From Nymphalis io (lineage: Eukaryota; Arthropoda; Insecta; Lepidoptera; Nymphalidae): DNA of 64,000 bases. Positions 23,329 through 34,726 of this stretch are shown piece after piece; positions within the stretch are counted from its first letter, which is position 1; every line of letters begins with the position of its first letter. The notes under the pieces are model-generated. The model worked only from the letters and a program-made list of their open reading frames with translations, ran no database searches and was not told the origin of the DNA. The translations under genes and the position numbers were made by a program. The stretch spans positions 13,102,501 to 13,166,500 of the forward strand of contig NC_065900.1 in assembly GCF_905147045.1 (NCBI RefSeq), given 5' to 3'.

Positions 23329-25743
23329 TTCGTTTAAAGTTTTGATTATTCCTTTTGTCTTTTTAATATATTATGTTGAGTAATAGCTTAAGTAAATTAT
23401 TTAATAATGATTTAATTTATCCTGTTACACTTGCTGTATTAGTTTACTTTGTCTGCGAAGTGTTTTGTTACAAATTACTTCCTTTTTCTTCTATACAACC
23501 TCAAGACAGAAAAAAAGAACGGAAGAAGAACATGATACTACTACTATATAATATTTCATCTTTTACAAACTTCTATAAACCTACTAAGTTTTTGTAAAGC
23601 ATTTATCTCATATAATAATATGTTTTTTATAGCAAATATTAAAATGTCCTGAGCTCGTGTTCCCGCCTCCGCTTCCAAAAGGCATGCGAAAATGTCACGG
23701 ATTCTTTGATGTTTGTTTTGAAGTCGGATTGAAATGCCAAGTGGAGAGGGGAAGTATAATAATAGGGTTCGCAATTTAAACAATACAGGATGAGAAGGCT
23801 TAGAAATATTTATTGGTTATATCAAAAACAATGTTTTATTTGAAAGTGATCTTCTTACGTACGCTGTACAAAGCCATTGTAATTATTTACTTTGCAATGT
23901 CCGACTTTAATAAATTATTACACGTGCGGTGAAACAAATTGTCACAATCTACACTCAAAAAGAAGGAAATTAGTAATTACTTAATATAAAAACAACCTAA
24001 AATGATAAATTATTATTATAGATAATTAACAAAAGAGAAAAAAGATAAAAAAATAAATTAACTTTAGAATGTTATTTATATGAAACTACAGTATCATCAT
24101 TTCTAATGCCTTATGTAAGTTTGTCTTTTTCCTCTTAGTGGACTTTATGTCATGTATTATGTAGTGGTCGAACAGCCCACGGACATCCATTTCGTTCGGA
24201 CAGTAAACGCAATGGGCACTTTGTTCTCTATATTAGCCATTTATTCTATCTTTGTGCTTACACAGCCAAAAGCTTTTATCCCCACCAGAGAGCGGCCATG
24301 TTCCATTACGTGCTGATGTCCCCTAAACTTTTTAGATTTTTACTCTCATATATTCCTCGGAAAACTTTTACTCGTTTTAGTAGCTTTGGTTACGAAAGAT
24401 TTAATAATACAAAGTTTACTTTTTACATAAATGTAAATATCACAATGGAGATTCTGTTACGTATTTAAGAATGAATATTTAATTATATAAAAATATATAA
24501 TATAAATAAATAAATAATAATTAAATCATTTCATTATACCATCGACTTTGTAATAAAATAAAAAAATGCTATCTGGTCTGACTGTTTTTTCCATTGGTAC
24601 TTCTACAACAGATGTGACAAATGTTTAAAGCGTATATCGATACGATCACCCTAATACCGGATGCTGGTCGCACCATCATCATTATTCAGGCCCCCGAGAT
24701 GAGAATCTCGGTCAATTTTCCTCCCGAACGTGTTCCGAGTATTAGCGAGCCTTATCTCGATCGCCACAAATCATCTCCCCCTTCCGCGTTACTGACGGCT
24801 AATTTAACGAGAGCACAAAGGAACATGTGTACTGGTTAGGACAGACAGACTTGCGATTTATTTAGACGATGATAACAAAACGTATTGCATTACAAAAAAG
24901 GGCGTTTGATAAAAAAAAAAAAAATGAAAAATTTAGTTCGATTAACATCGTGGTCTTTTTTGTAAATTATTTGTACAAAATAATTTTAAAATTTAAAAGT
25001 TAAACTAAATATTTTATTTATAATAGTTATAATAGTAGCTATCTTAAATAGTTGCACTTAATTGTGTTAAATTAAAATACATTTATTTCTGAAGCATGTT
25101 CGAGTAGTGAGTACTTGTGGTCCTAATAAATAAATGCAAAATTAAACAGAAATGAAATGAAAAATGAGTAATGTATCGTTGTCGTTTTCGTAAAAGTCCT
25201 TTATATGAAGAATAAATTAATTTATCAAAAGTTTTCACTTTTATAATATCGCAAATAACTTATGCGGTGACAACGTATGGGTGACCTGGCGCAAATATTA
25301 TTGTGTCGTAACGTGCCCGGTCTCCCCGGTTCCACTTCCTTCGACAATATATTTATACGTTCCGTTTCACGTATCATTAGTTATAGAGGAGCGTGACACG
25401 TTATTATTTTACTTGTATTTCATAGCCCTTCTGAAATGGAGACATAATTGGGATGGACCGTATGTGTATTTATCACATTTAAAATTGTTTATGTAATTAA
25501 TAAAACTTTAGATATATTTTATTTATATTATGTCTTTCTTTAGGCAGTTCTTCCCAGGTCAAAAGCATTACATCACAGTTGCCACGAAATTTACGTCTCG
25601 TATCGTGCCACAAATATATATATATATATATATATGTTAAAATATTATCCAAATCATAAACTTACTGACCGTTTGGGGACTTTATGAGACACAGATATAT
25701 GATGATATATATATGCTTGATGAGAATGGTCCTAACGTTTGAC
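23329..25743. other. AT-rich intronic DNA
   Basis: Nothing recognised as a gene. The 72-codon open frame 24621-24839 (+) lies in a moderately GC-rich block (about 24640-24830) and is unidentified. A TA dinucleotide run lies at about 25614-25635. Confidence 0.4.
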
Positions 25744-25970
25744 TTTTTTTATTAAAATATTAGCAGACTAGCAAATAGGTCATCTGATAAGTGGTAACCA
25801 CCACCCATAGACATCTCTAATACACCGCCTTAGAAATAAAGATGTTATGTCCCATGTGCCACTCATTCTTAAAACCGAAACGCAACAATACTAGGTACTG
25901 CTGTGGCAGCAAAATATCTGATGAGTGGGTGGTACATACCCAGAAGTGCTTGCACAAGTACACCAAGTAA
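25744..25970 (-). mobile_element. Family A repeat, diverged copy
   Basis: The reverse-orientation order is preserved (GGTCATCTGATAAGTGGTAA, GATGTTATGTCCCATGTGCC, CTGATGAGTGGGTGGTACAT), but many substitutions and small deletions make it clearly older than the 17758-18047 copy. Confidence 0.78.
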
Positions 25971-26562
25971 AAAATTAAGGTAATTAAAAAATGGTAATAA
26001 AGTCATACGACCTTATTACCCTCTGTTCACATTATATTGCTACATAAAAATGATTCTTTATTGTGAACTCGCAGGTACAGTCTCTTACAGCACGTAGTCA
26101 CTCGCAGGTCTAACAAGTTAGCGCGGAACAAACTTAATCCCTCTTTTAATAAACACGGCATTCCCTTTGTTAGTGTCCCTCACCACGGCTTAGTTATATC
26201 CGAACCGCAACAATACGAGCTAAAATGGAGGATGGAGGGTGCAGATATTGTTAGCGGGGCACTGGGTTAAGACGTTTCCTACCGAATAAATAGCGCTATA
26301 CCGAGCGAATGCCTTCGAATGTAAATATTATTGCAAGTAAGATTTCAATGATATCTGTAATAATACCATGTTGCAATTATTTGATAACCGTTTAAGGCGA
26401 TAGATACAAACAATGTTAAAAATAATTGAATTTTAGTAAATCGATTTTACACTTAATTGCAACTCTTATTCGACAAGACGTTTTAACACAAAACATTATA
26501 TCTAAAATACAGGGTGTTGTATAGGTCCGTCCATAGTAAGTGTCCAGTCACCAATAATATTG
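25971..26562. other. Intronic DNA
   Basis: No gene. The part 26190-26300 is GC-richer (TGGAGGATGGAGGGTGCAGA) and unidentified. Confidence 0.45.
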
Positions 26563-26651
26563 CCAAACAGCAATAATTTGCACTGTGTTCTGGTTTTAAT
26601 TTTTGAGTGAGCCAGTGTAATTATAACCACAGGCGACATAACATCTAACAT
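26563..26651 (+). mobile_element. Family A fragment
   Basis: Internal piece: CAAACAGCAATAATTTGCAC, then GAGTGAGCCAGTGTAATTAT and GACATAACATCTAACATC. Diverged, with no tail. Confidence 0.65.
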
Positions 26652-27056
26652 CACACATTTCACAGCTCATGAGAGGTGGATGGAATTATTAGTATATTTT
26701 TCGATCGCCATTTTCTACAGTTGGTGGAGACCGTTTACCACAAACTCTTCCATTTGCCCGTCTGCTTCATATATGTAAAATTACTACCTTTTTGAACTTA
26801 TCAGTAGAAAAAAGCTTTATATAGCACAGAACAGCAATGGGTATTCAGTGGAACATGAGCTGAACCTGGAAGCGTGTCTGGTGTTTTTATTGGACGGTCC
26901 TATTGTTCAATCCGTAATAGAAACAATTTATCTCAAATGAAAATTTCATGTTAATGTAATTTAGCGTCCGCTCGCTTTGTGAAATGTTCAATTGTGATTC
27001 AGATGGATTATTATCTTCATTTTTCTGTTATTTTGTTCATCGCCGTATCATACAAA
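26652..27056. other. Intronic DNA
   Basis: No gene or identified repeat. Confidence 0.5.
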
Positions 27057-27356
27057 GCCGAGACGGCCCAGTGGTTAGAACGCGTGAATCTTAACCGATG
27101 ATCATGAGTTGTAACCCGGGCAAGCACCACTGAATTTTCATGTGCTAAATTGTGATTATAATTCATCTCGTGCTTGACGGTGAAGGAAAACATTGTGAGG
27201 AAACGTGCATGTGTCTAATTTCATTGAAATTCTGCCACATGTGTACTCTACCAACCCGCATTGGAGCAGCGTAGTGGAATAAGCTCCAAAACTTCTCCTC
27301 AAAGGAGAGGAGGCCTTAGCCCAGCAGTGGGACATTAACAGGCTGTTACTGTTTAC
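27057..27356 (+). mobile_element. Family B SINE, full length
   Basis: Starts GCCGAGACGGCCCAGTGGTT and ends GGACATTAACAGGCTGTTAC. TGTTCATCG occurs on both sides (27034-27042 and 27357-27365), a probable 9-bp target-site duplication. About 14 nt of non-element sequence lies between the left copy and the head. Confidence 0.9.
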
Positions 27357-27459
27357 TGTTCATCGGGTCGAGTTTTTTAAAAAGAGTCTAAAACAACTGT
27401 TTCAGTTAATACTGTAGCTTAAGAATAAGTGATTAAGTAAATATTCATGTAGATTTTTG

Positions 27460-27729
27460 GCGAGCCGGTTGGCGTGTTGGTAAATACTTGCCTTTCATGC
27501 CGAAGGTTGTGGGTTCGATTCCCACCCCGGACAGACATTTGTGTGCATGAACATGACTGTTTGTCCCGAGTCTGGGTGTAATTATTTATATAAGTATGTA
27601 TTTACAAAAGAAAAGTAGTATATGTAGTATATCAGTTGTCTGGTTTCCATAGTACAAGCTTTGTACAAGCTTAATTTGGGATCAGATGGCCGTGTGTGAA
27701 AAATGTACCAGGATATTATTATTATTATA
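27460..27729 (+). mobile_element. Family D SINE with tRNA-like head
   Basis: GCGAGCCGGTTGGCGTGTTG is A-box-like and GTGGGTTCGATTCCCACCCC is a perfect tRNA T-arm-like B box. A unique body follows (TGTTTGTCCCGAGTCTGGGT, GTACAAGCTTAATTTGGGAT, GGCCGTGTGTGAAAAATGTA) and an (ATT)n tail, typical of LINE-mobilised SINEs. It is not a functional tRNA because the acceptor ends do not pair. This is the only copy of the family in the window. The open frame 27582-27824 overlaps it and is not a gene. Confidence 0.75.
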
Positions 27730-30700
27730 TATAGCTGATATATCATGATGTGATAAATATATACACAATTATTATATTTATAAGTGGATATATAAGAATA
27801 GTACCTAAATATATTATATATCAAACATTATTACAGCATTTATAATTGTTAGTTTGCAATACAAACTATGCACGATTTTATTTGATTAGACAAAAACATA
27901 CAATTTTATGAACGACAAAATTCTTATATCCTGTTGTAAAACATGTGTTGTCACACTCACGGTTTATTGAGGACGATTTTATTGAAACCCATTAAATGAT
28001 TTAAGATGTATTCTCAACACTTATATGTACATATATCTCCCACCGTAAGTATTTCAAAATTGCATATATTTATAGTTATAGATTAAATAAATGAATCCAT
28101 CGATATACGTTGTTCCCGTTAAACGAAAACTTACACCAATTTCTGAAATTCTTTGATCACCTGTTTTCCACTGGGCAGGAAACTCAGCGAGGGGAGATCC
28201 GTGCGGAGGGTGCGGGATTAGTTAGTTACGCAGATAAATCGCCCGCGGGGCAGAGGGCGCTGATTGCCTGAACGACTACTGCGTGATCGGAATTTGTACC
28301 GTTGTAATTTTGTACGATTCTTTAACGGGGACGCGATCGCTTCATTGGCTATTTGAGATGAAAGGTAATGAGTTGAAATAAACATATGTATATAAATATG
28401 TTATTTTACCCAAAATAATGGTAAAAAACATTATATTGAAACTTCTTGAAAATTACATTATTTTGTAAAGTACAAGTTTTCAGTTTTCAAGCCAATTTCA
28501 AGACATTCAAGCCAACGAGGTCTTCGAAAATTCTCGAGTCGGAGACGGCTTCCCAGCTACTGTTACATAATTATGTTATAACTTTTCTGCTGTGGTTAAC
28601 GAGTATGACAAGCCAAGTTTGTTTTCAACTATAATATAGGTCGTCCCATATCCGCACCCCATTTATATTTCTGCCACATAACATACCTTCTGCGGGTCGC
28701 CCCGGAAAATCCATTTGTCACGCGACGTCAAAGCAAGGAGGGCCACGCGACAATCGACGACAATCGCGATTGTTATTCGAGTGCTATTACTATTTCTAAT
28801 CGGATTTTAATGACTACATCCTTTCATAATTGGTTAATAAAATTCGAACGCCACTCACGCTAATAATAGATTTGTTTTTTGTTCATTATTTCTCTTTTAT
28901 TCAAGAGCTACGAACTTTATGAAAGAGCTTCGTTTTTTTCATTCCAGAGAATTGCTTTATGGAAGAAGTTCAATTTATTCAAATTGACTCATTGTTGTCG
29001 ACTCAACTAATTAAGCAAAAAAATATCTTTATATTAACTTATTATAACTTCAATTGTTTTCTCAATATGAAGTGATTTTGTTTAATCGAAAATTATTATT
29101 GTTATGGTCTATTATAAAATCTGTATCAATATTAATTCTTGCAATCTGCAAGAATCGTTTGCCAGTTTTGAAATAAGCAATTTTAGTCTCAACTAAGAAG
29201 GAACATCAAAGCAAAAGGTACTAAGAATCGAAATTAATACGTCGACCCATCACAAACAGCGCCTGGGGACGAGACATTATCCAATTTACCTTTGTAAATA
29301 ACTTATACAAGCGCCCTGCGTCATGTTTATTTCACAACGAAATTAAATAACCTAGCTCGTACTAGTCACGGTGGTTACTTATACCTTATACTTTATTGTA
29401 CACCACAAAGAGAAAAAAAAATACAAAACATGAATACAGTCTAAATAATAGTAGCACACGACTTTGTGCGACGTTATCGCTACATAGCGATCTCTTCCAG
29501 GCAACCAACGGAGTAAGGAATAACTCATGGGACGTGATGTAGGTGGTTAATAAGAATTCACTGAAAAAATGACAATTAGCCTGTAAATGTCTCACCTCTG
29601 CTGCAGTTCGAATTATAGCGTTAAGTGAAGGGCTTCAGAGATGGACACATGGCAGAATTAGCTCCTGACTCATACGATGGTTTTCTTCACTTTCGAGCAT
29701 GAAATGAATATTAAAAACAAAAAATCACGTAAAAACGCAATAGTGCCCAGAATTCAGCCCGAGAAACTTCGCTATTCTGTTTCAGATTATCGAAAATAAA
29801 TGTTATTCTAATATCGCTATGAGTAATACATACAATACAGTGTTCGATATTGAAGGCCAATGGCTGACAAATAAACTTCAAACTGTACAAACAAAAGTGA
29901 CAACGCACATTCATATTGATTTTCAGTTCTATAGAAATTTACACTTACTAAGAATGATGATCAATATTTCATGAGCACCTAAATAAATAATGACAATCAA
30001 GTACAGAGTACGCGATAATATTCTTTAAAGTATAACTTTCCCTTGACATCTTCATGTAGTTTTGCTTATCAAGAAGAGGTGGATATTGAAATATGGTGCG
30101 ATGTATATAAATTTGCATGATACACGAGTTTAGGCTTGTGCCCCCGGCAGTAATATCAAATATTCACAGAGTGCGTTCCACCCCACTCTCCCCTGCTAGC
30201 TTCGTCGTGTGTTACGAGTAGCGCTGTACTTACTCATTTATTACTAGATAGTCTAATTTATAACTAAAATTAGAACTTTGTATTGAACGACATTGTAGTG
30301 AATTTAGGATTAAAGTGCGAAGTGGAAGGAACTTTTTGTAAACGCTAAATTATAATTTTTACTTCCCTTTTCCTGTGTAGAACAAAACTAAAAAATATCA
30401 TCGGCGCGTATATATCCAAGTTTTTATTTTATTCATTTTGTTTCAGAAAACACATTCTATAATTAGAATTATTTAATTAAACGTGACTTTGTTACGGCAT
30501 CAGTTCCTCGCATAATTATTACTTATTGTAAAAATAAACCTTGGTTTTGTGTTAGCTTAAACTCAAAAGTTACTTCTACTTACTCTACTTAGTTATTTAC
30601 AATGTAATTATTGAGATTATCATATAAGTGCTTCAAATCCAAGAACTCTTAGTTTTCTTTATTTAAAAAAATTAATGAATACAAAAAAAAAATACATTAG

Positions 30701-31424
30701 TTGTCATATGTACGCAGAGTGCGTTACGCGGCGTACAAAATATCAATAAGCGGATCGCCGCGAACGCGTTGACTCACACACGAGGGGGTCGGCAGCGGCT
30801 GAGCAGCATCAAACGTAAGCCGAGCGTAGCGAACTGCTCGATACTAGGCAGCCTCACACTCGTAACACCATAAAGCAATTGGGCTAGTTTTAATCTGTTT
30901 GGACGCCGAGATACACAGATATATCCTTTTAAAATACACCGATTCAAACTTACAGGACTTTAAATGCTATATTTTGACTACCTAAAATCGGATCGGTAAT
31001 ATTTTGACCTGATATCTTCGAAATGGTAAGTGTAGTAATTACCGAAAGGAAAACTAACAATGGTAAATAATTAAATATATAAACATAAATGACGTTAAAA
31101 AACAAAGTAATAACATGATTATCGCAGATATTTTAATATAACGAGCAATGGACTGGGAGTTACATAAAACTGCCGGATTTATGTCATCTCAGTACAAGCT
31201 AAGTTGGTAATGCTGGCGCAGCTTAATTGATGCAATTAGTGGGAGATGGAGGAGCTGAATTTAGCGAATTATCCGAGACCTTTGGGAACTGTTAAGCGGT
31301 TTGCGTTAAACTTTAATAGATTATACATAATACAATCGTATTACATATTTTATTATTTTAATATAATTATTTTTGTAAATAATATTATTTCTGGTATTAT
31401 ATTTAAGCTTAAAAGGGTGTGAAT
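27730..31424. other. Intronic DNA with several GC-richer patches
   Basis: No gene supported. Patches that stand out: 28180-28330 (CGCCCGCGGGGCAGAGGGCG), 28685-28790 (CGGGTCGCCCCGGAAAATCC; CACGCGACGTCAAAG) and 30705-30870, the most CpG-rich (TACGCGGCGTAC, GGATCGCCGCGAACGCGTTG, GGGGGTCGGCAGCGGCTGAG). Their spacing within the ChAT intron would fit enhancers or unannotated leader exons, but no coding frame is evident. A weak family B-like trace occurs at about 29635-29705. Confidence 0.4.
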
Positions 31425-31625
31425 TCCATGATCCAGGGTACAATTCCCGGGTCGGGCCTAAGAACTAATTTAGTTTTTCTGTCACAAACATCACACATCT
31501 AAACCTCAGTGGCAGTCAATCGTACTAAGAGAGTGAGATTATAGAAAGTGCACATTTGTACGCTGTAATAGTCTAACCTCCCTTGTCTAGATAACGTCAT
31601 CATAGTTTTACCGTAGAATACAAGG
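31425..31625 (+). mobile_element. Family C SINE, degraded copy
   Basis: GGTACAATTCCCGGGTCGGG matches the tRNA-like B box and following GGGCC of the 14427-14810 copy. It is followed by the similar TTAGTTTTTCTGTCA and a short AGAAAGTGCACATTTG stretch. The A-box half is lost. Confidence 0.6.
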
Positions 31626-32039
31626 TGGCGAAGGGCCCAGTTCCAATCCGTCAACCGCCTCCATAAAATTTTTCCTAGAATGCCATATTATAATTGCAGC
31701 ATGAGACTACACCGCGAACTTGATGTGTGTAGGGTAACTGTGTAACAATATAGTGTGGTTACAGACACCGCATTTTAACCGTTTATTTCATAATAATAGT
31801 TTCCCTACAAAGATGAGATATTTTAGATGAAGTGATTTTAATTGTATCTCTTACTAGATGAGAATTACTTTATCTAACACAACTTTACTTCCCTGCGACT
31901 ACTTTAAAAGTTTTAAACTATTTATACTACAAATTATAAGCAAATCTTCTCAATTAATGATATTCCTTTGGCTATTTTGGTTGCTTATTTGTTTTAATGT
32001 ATAATATAAACAGTAACATAATTAGATTTTAAATATTTT
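31626..32039. other. Intronic DNA
   Basis: Nothing recognised. Confidence 0.5.
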
Positions 32040-32051
32040 CTTATTAATATA

Positions 32052-32352
32052 CCGTAACAGCATGTGAATGTCCCACTGCTGGGCTAAAGGCCTCCGCACC
32101 TCTTTTTGAGGAGAAGGTTTGGAGCTTATTCCACCACGCTGCTCCAATGCTGGTTGGTGGAATACACATGTGGCAGAATTTCAGTGAAATTAGACACATG
32201 CAGGTTTCCTCACGATGTTTTCCTTCACCGTCAAGCACGAGATGAATTATAATCACAAATTAAGCACATGAAAATTCAGTGGTGCTTGCCTGGGTTTGAA
32301 CCCACGATCATCGGTTAAGATTCACGCGTTCTTACCACTAGGCCATCTCGGC
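32052..32352 (-). mobile_element. Family B SINE, complete, with 12-bp target-site duplication
   Basis: Full copy from the tail (GTAACAGCATGTGAATG) to the head (GGCCATCTCGGC at 32341-32352). The direct repeat CTTATTAATATA flanks it at 32040-32051 and 32352-32363. Few differences from the 17220 copy. The open frame 32044-32256 belongs to it. Confidence 0.93.
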
Positions 32353-32363
32353 TTATTAATATA

Positions 32364-33688
32364 TTTAACATTTATTCTGCTATAAATATAAACGGTATTT
32401 ATATATAATATCAACAATGCGCAGCCAACTACAACTATCATGGCCATTCCATTCGAAATGTAGGAGGATATCAATAGAAAGTAAAGCTATTTCGGGCTAG
32501 AATAACTGGTAAATTGGTGGTATCTCCCACCTGGCCTGGCGGCGAACATCCTTACCACCGGTACTTATACCGGTACACCGGTCTTTATATACAAATACTT
32601 CCTACGTAAATCGCAAACTAAATGAAACTGAGGTGTGTCTGCAAGTAATAGGGTGAAAATTGCGTTCCTTTGATCCGACGCTTCCGATTATTAGACAACC
32701 TCATCACAAGGTTATCTCGTTGTGATCTCATTTAATTAACCTCATAACAATAGAAGAGTTATGAACAAAATAATTACTCTGTTACTATAAATGTATATTG
32801 ACTTGAAACCATTTCTGTTTTCTGATCGAATTCATGATTTGTAGGAAGTTCTTAAAACTTGAAAAATAAGCTAAAGTAACTTTGTGAAATTTATTTTGGA
32901 AATATTGATGCCCTGTTTCTTTATAATGGCCCTTTTGAGACTGTGTTTAGAGTCCAAAATGACACTTTAGTTCCGTCACGCTACTTGTATATTTACACTA
33001 TTATGACATCATCACCCCTATTCAATAAATGAACAAATATTTGCAAATCGTTAGTTCTGTACAAACACTAGCTGCTATTGCTGTGTGTCTTATGTCGAAG
33101 TTAGTGAAGGTCGTATTTAGTTGTATTTTTATGTTTTTAGGGTGCAATGTTTTTTTTCTTGACGTGTTGTTTTATTTAATCAAGTAATATTTATATTTTG
33201 TTTTAAAGATGATGCGCTTCTGTTGATAATTTTTGCATGAGCCTCTTTCCTATTTTATTTAAGTACCTTATCGTGATTAGTTATTTTACTTATTATAACT
33301 TTATATGTTGGGCAACGACGATATATTTTAACGATCCAGTTTAATGTGTGCTGAAGTCATTGACTTGTATGTAAGCCGTAATATAACTTTACATAATTAT
33401 ATTTTTAAATGATCGATAATGAGTCGATACGTCATTGTCCGTTTACTATATTCCAGTAACGAATCAGTTTGGTTACGTAGGTTGTTTGTTAAAGGAGGTA
33501 TGACAAAAGTGTCTCAATAAATAACTTTTCATAAGCTTCGAAAAAGCTCGTAAAAACTTATAAGAACGAATTTACAGGCTCGTTACTCGTAACTCATAAA
33601 CAATCGGTTGCAGAGGTAACGATAACGATTCGTTAAATATAGGAACCGATCATGAAACATATTGTTTACTACATACATCTACCCTTAC
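32364..33688. other. Intronic DNA next to the ChAT exon
   Basis: Mostly AT-rich. A diverged family A fragment in reverse orientation is probable at 32493-32567 (GGCTAGAATAACTGGTAAAT, GGTGGTATCTCCCACC). No other feature is supported. Confidence 0.45.
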
Positions 33689-33853
33689 CTGTGTCTTTCA
33701 GTTGAAGCGAGCCGACCTTGTTAGTGAGGTAGCCCTTGATGGAGCTGGCGACACGCGAGGGCGAAGCGGCTGCGGCGCCGCCTCGCAGCGCGCTCTGCAT
33801 CCGCCCTAGCAGCGCTCCCCCCTCGTCCTCCACCTTAAAGTCCCAAGGGGCGA
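33689..33853 (-). CDS. ChAT: Choline acetyltransferase, N-terminal exon (partial gene)
   Basis: Minus-strand, GC-rich exon with 54 complete codons. It ends ACA-G at 33689 against a perfect donor (GTAAGG), leaving the next codon split after its first base. The peptide includes APWDFKVEDEGGALLGRMQS, then an Ala/Gly stretch, then SPSRVASSIKGYLTNKVGSL and QLKDT. The SP.RV.S..(R/K)G(F/Y)LT pattern followed by DTG is what I know from the N-terminus of insect ChAT, before the catalytic carnitine/choline acyltransferase domain. The left limit is uncertain. The frame is open upstream to a TAG at 33882-33884 with no ATG, so either a splice acceptor (GGGGCAG) ends at 33854, or translation starts at the only Met, ATG at 33798-33800. 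The acceptor has a poor pyrimidine tract. ChAT makes acetylcholine from choline and acetyl-CoA in the cytosol of cholinergic neurons. VAChT lies about 23 kb downstream on the same strand, the conserved nested arrangement, which strengthens the call. All further ChAT exons are beyond the left end of the window. Confidence 0.78.
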
Positions 33854-34156
33854 CTGCCCCACGCGCGCGATAATAAGAACACTACTTTTTAAATTTTTGT
33901 ATATCTTGTGCCAGTCTTTCTTGTGATATTCTTAATTTAAATTACAATTGAATCTATTATTATACTTAATTAACTCTACGGTTTTACGCTATCAGTGCAA
34001 TTTTGATATGTATGGTTTGATTGTAATTCAGTGGGCTTATTGCTCGCTCATGGTGCGCCGAAGGTTATCCTGAAACAATAATTTATATTTTAACTAGGTA
34101 TATGGATTTTGCATTTAATACATAAAACGCTACTATATAAAGTAAAAAAAAAGTAA
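33854..34156. other. Sequence just upstream of the ChAT exon
   Basis: AT-rich apart from a CGCGCGCG-type run at about 33862-33869. No TATA box at a useful distance. It may be intron or leader, depending on the true exon limit. Confidence 0.4.
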
Positions 34157-34455
34157 AGTAACAGCCTGTAAATGTCCCACTGCTGGGCTAAGGCCTCCTC
34201 TCCCTTTTTTGAGGAGAAGGTTTGGAGCTTATCCCACCACGCTGCTCCAATGCGGGTTGGTGGAATACACATGTGGCATAATTTTGATGAAATTAGACAC
34301 ATGTAGGTTTCCTCACGATGTTTTCCTTCACCGAAAAGCACGAGATGAATTATAAACAGAAATTAAGCACGTGAAAATTCAGAGGTGCTTGCCCGGGTTT
34401 GAACCCACGTTCATCGGTTAAGGTTCACGCGTTCTTACCACTGGGCCATCTCGAC
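34157..34455 (-). mobile_element. Family B SINE, full length
   Basis: Tail GTAACAGCCTGTAAATGTCC to head GGGCCATCTCG at 34444-34453. An A-rich stretch (AAGTAAAAAAAAAGTAAA) separates it from ACTATATA on the left (about 34132-34139), and CTACTATATA occurs on the right (34465-34474), a probable target-site duplication. It lies about 300 bp from the ChAT exon. The open frame 34090-34341 is part of it. Confidence 0.9.
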
Positions 34456-34651
34456 TTTTTTACTACTACTATATACTATTTAGAAAATCGAAATGTATGA
34501 TTGTGTAAAAGTACATTTCAGATTTTTCATTATCCGCACCTGCTATTATTCAGTCTTGTATAACAACTTGGAGTCGTACAATATTATTCACAAGGCTTTA
34601 TATTTTTGTACGCAAAGAAAGGGAAGTCATAAACAGAGAGTTTCCGTTCAC

Positions 34652-34670
34652 AAGATGGCGACCGGAAGTG
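34652..34670 (+). promoter_or_regulatory. YY1/Pho-like plus ETS composite site
   Basis: AAGATGGCG directly followed by ACCGGAAGTG, the consensus forms for YY1-type and ETS (GABP-type) factors. A second ETS-like core (TTCCGG) lies at about 34685-34690. The surrounding 90 bp is markedly GC-richer than its flanks. It sits about 0.8 kb upstream of the ChAT exon in transcription direction. The same bases form a plus-strand ATG in an excellent start context that opens a 23-codon frame (MATGSGRRSEFRRHTSEISQ...), so a short leader peptide on the opposite strand is another reading. Confidence 0.45.
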
Positions 34671-34726
34671 GTCGGAGGAGCGAGTTCCGGCGGCATACAT
34701 CCGAAATCTCTCAACTTGAGACGTAA

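Noticed and set aside
27472..27537. Candidate tRNA gene with a perfect T-arm-like box
   Set aside because: No pairing acceptor stem or proper anticodon arm, and it continues into a SINE body with an (ATT)n tail.
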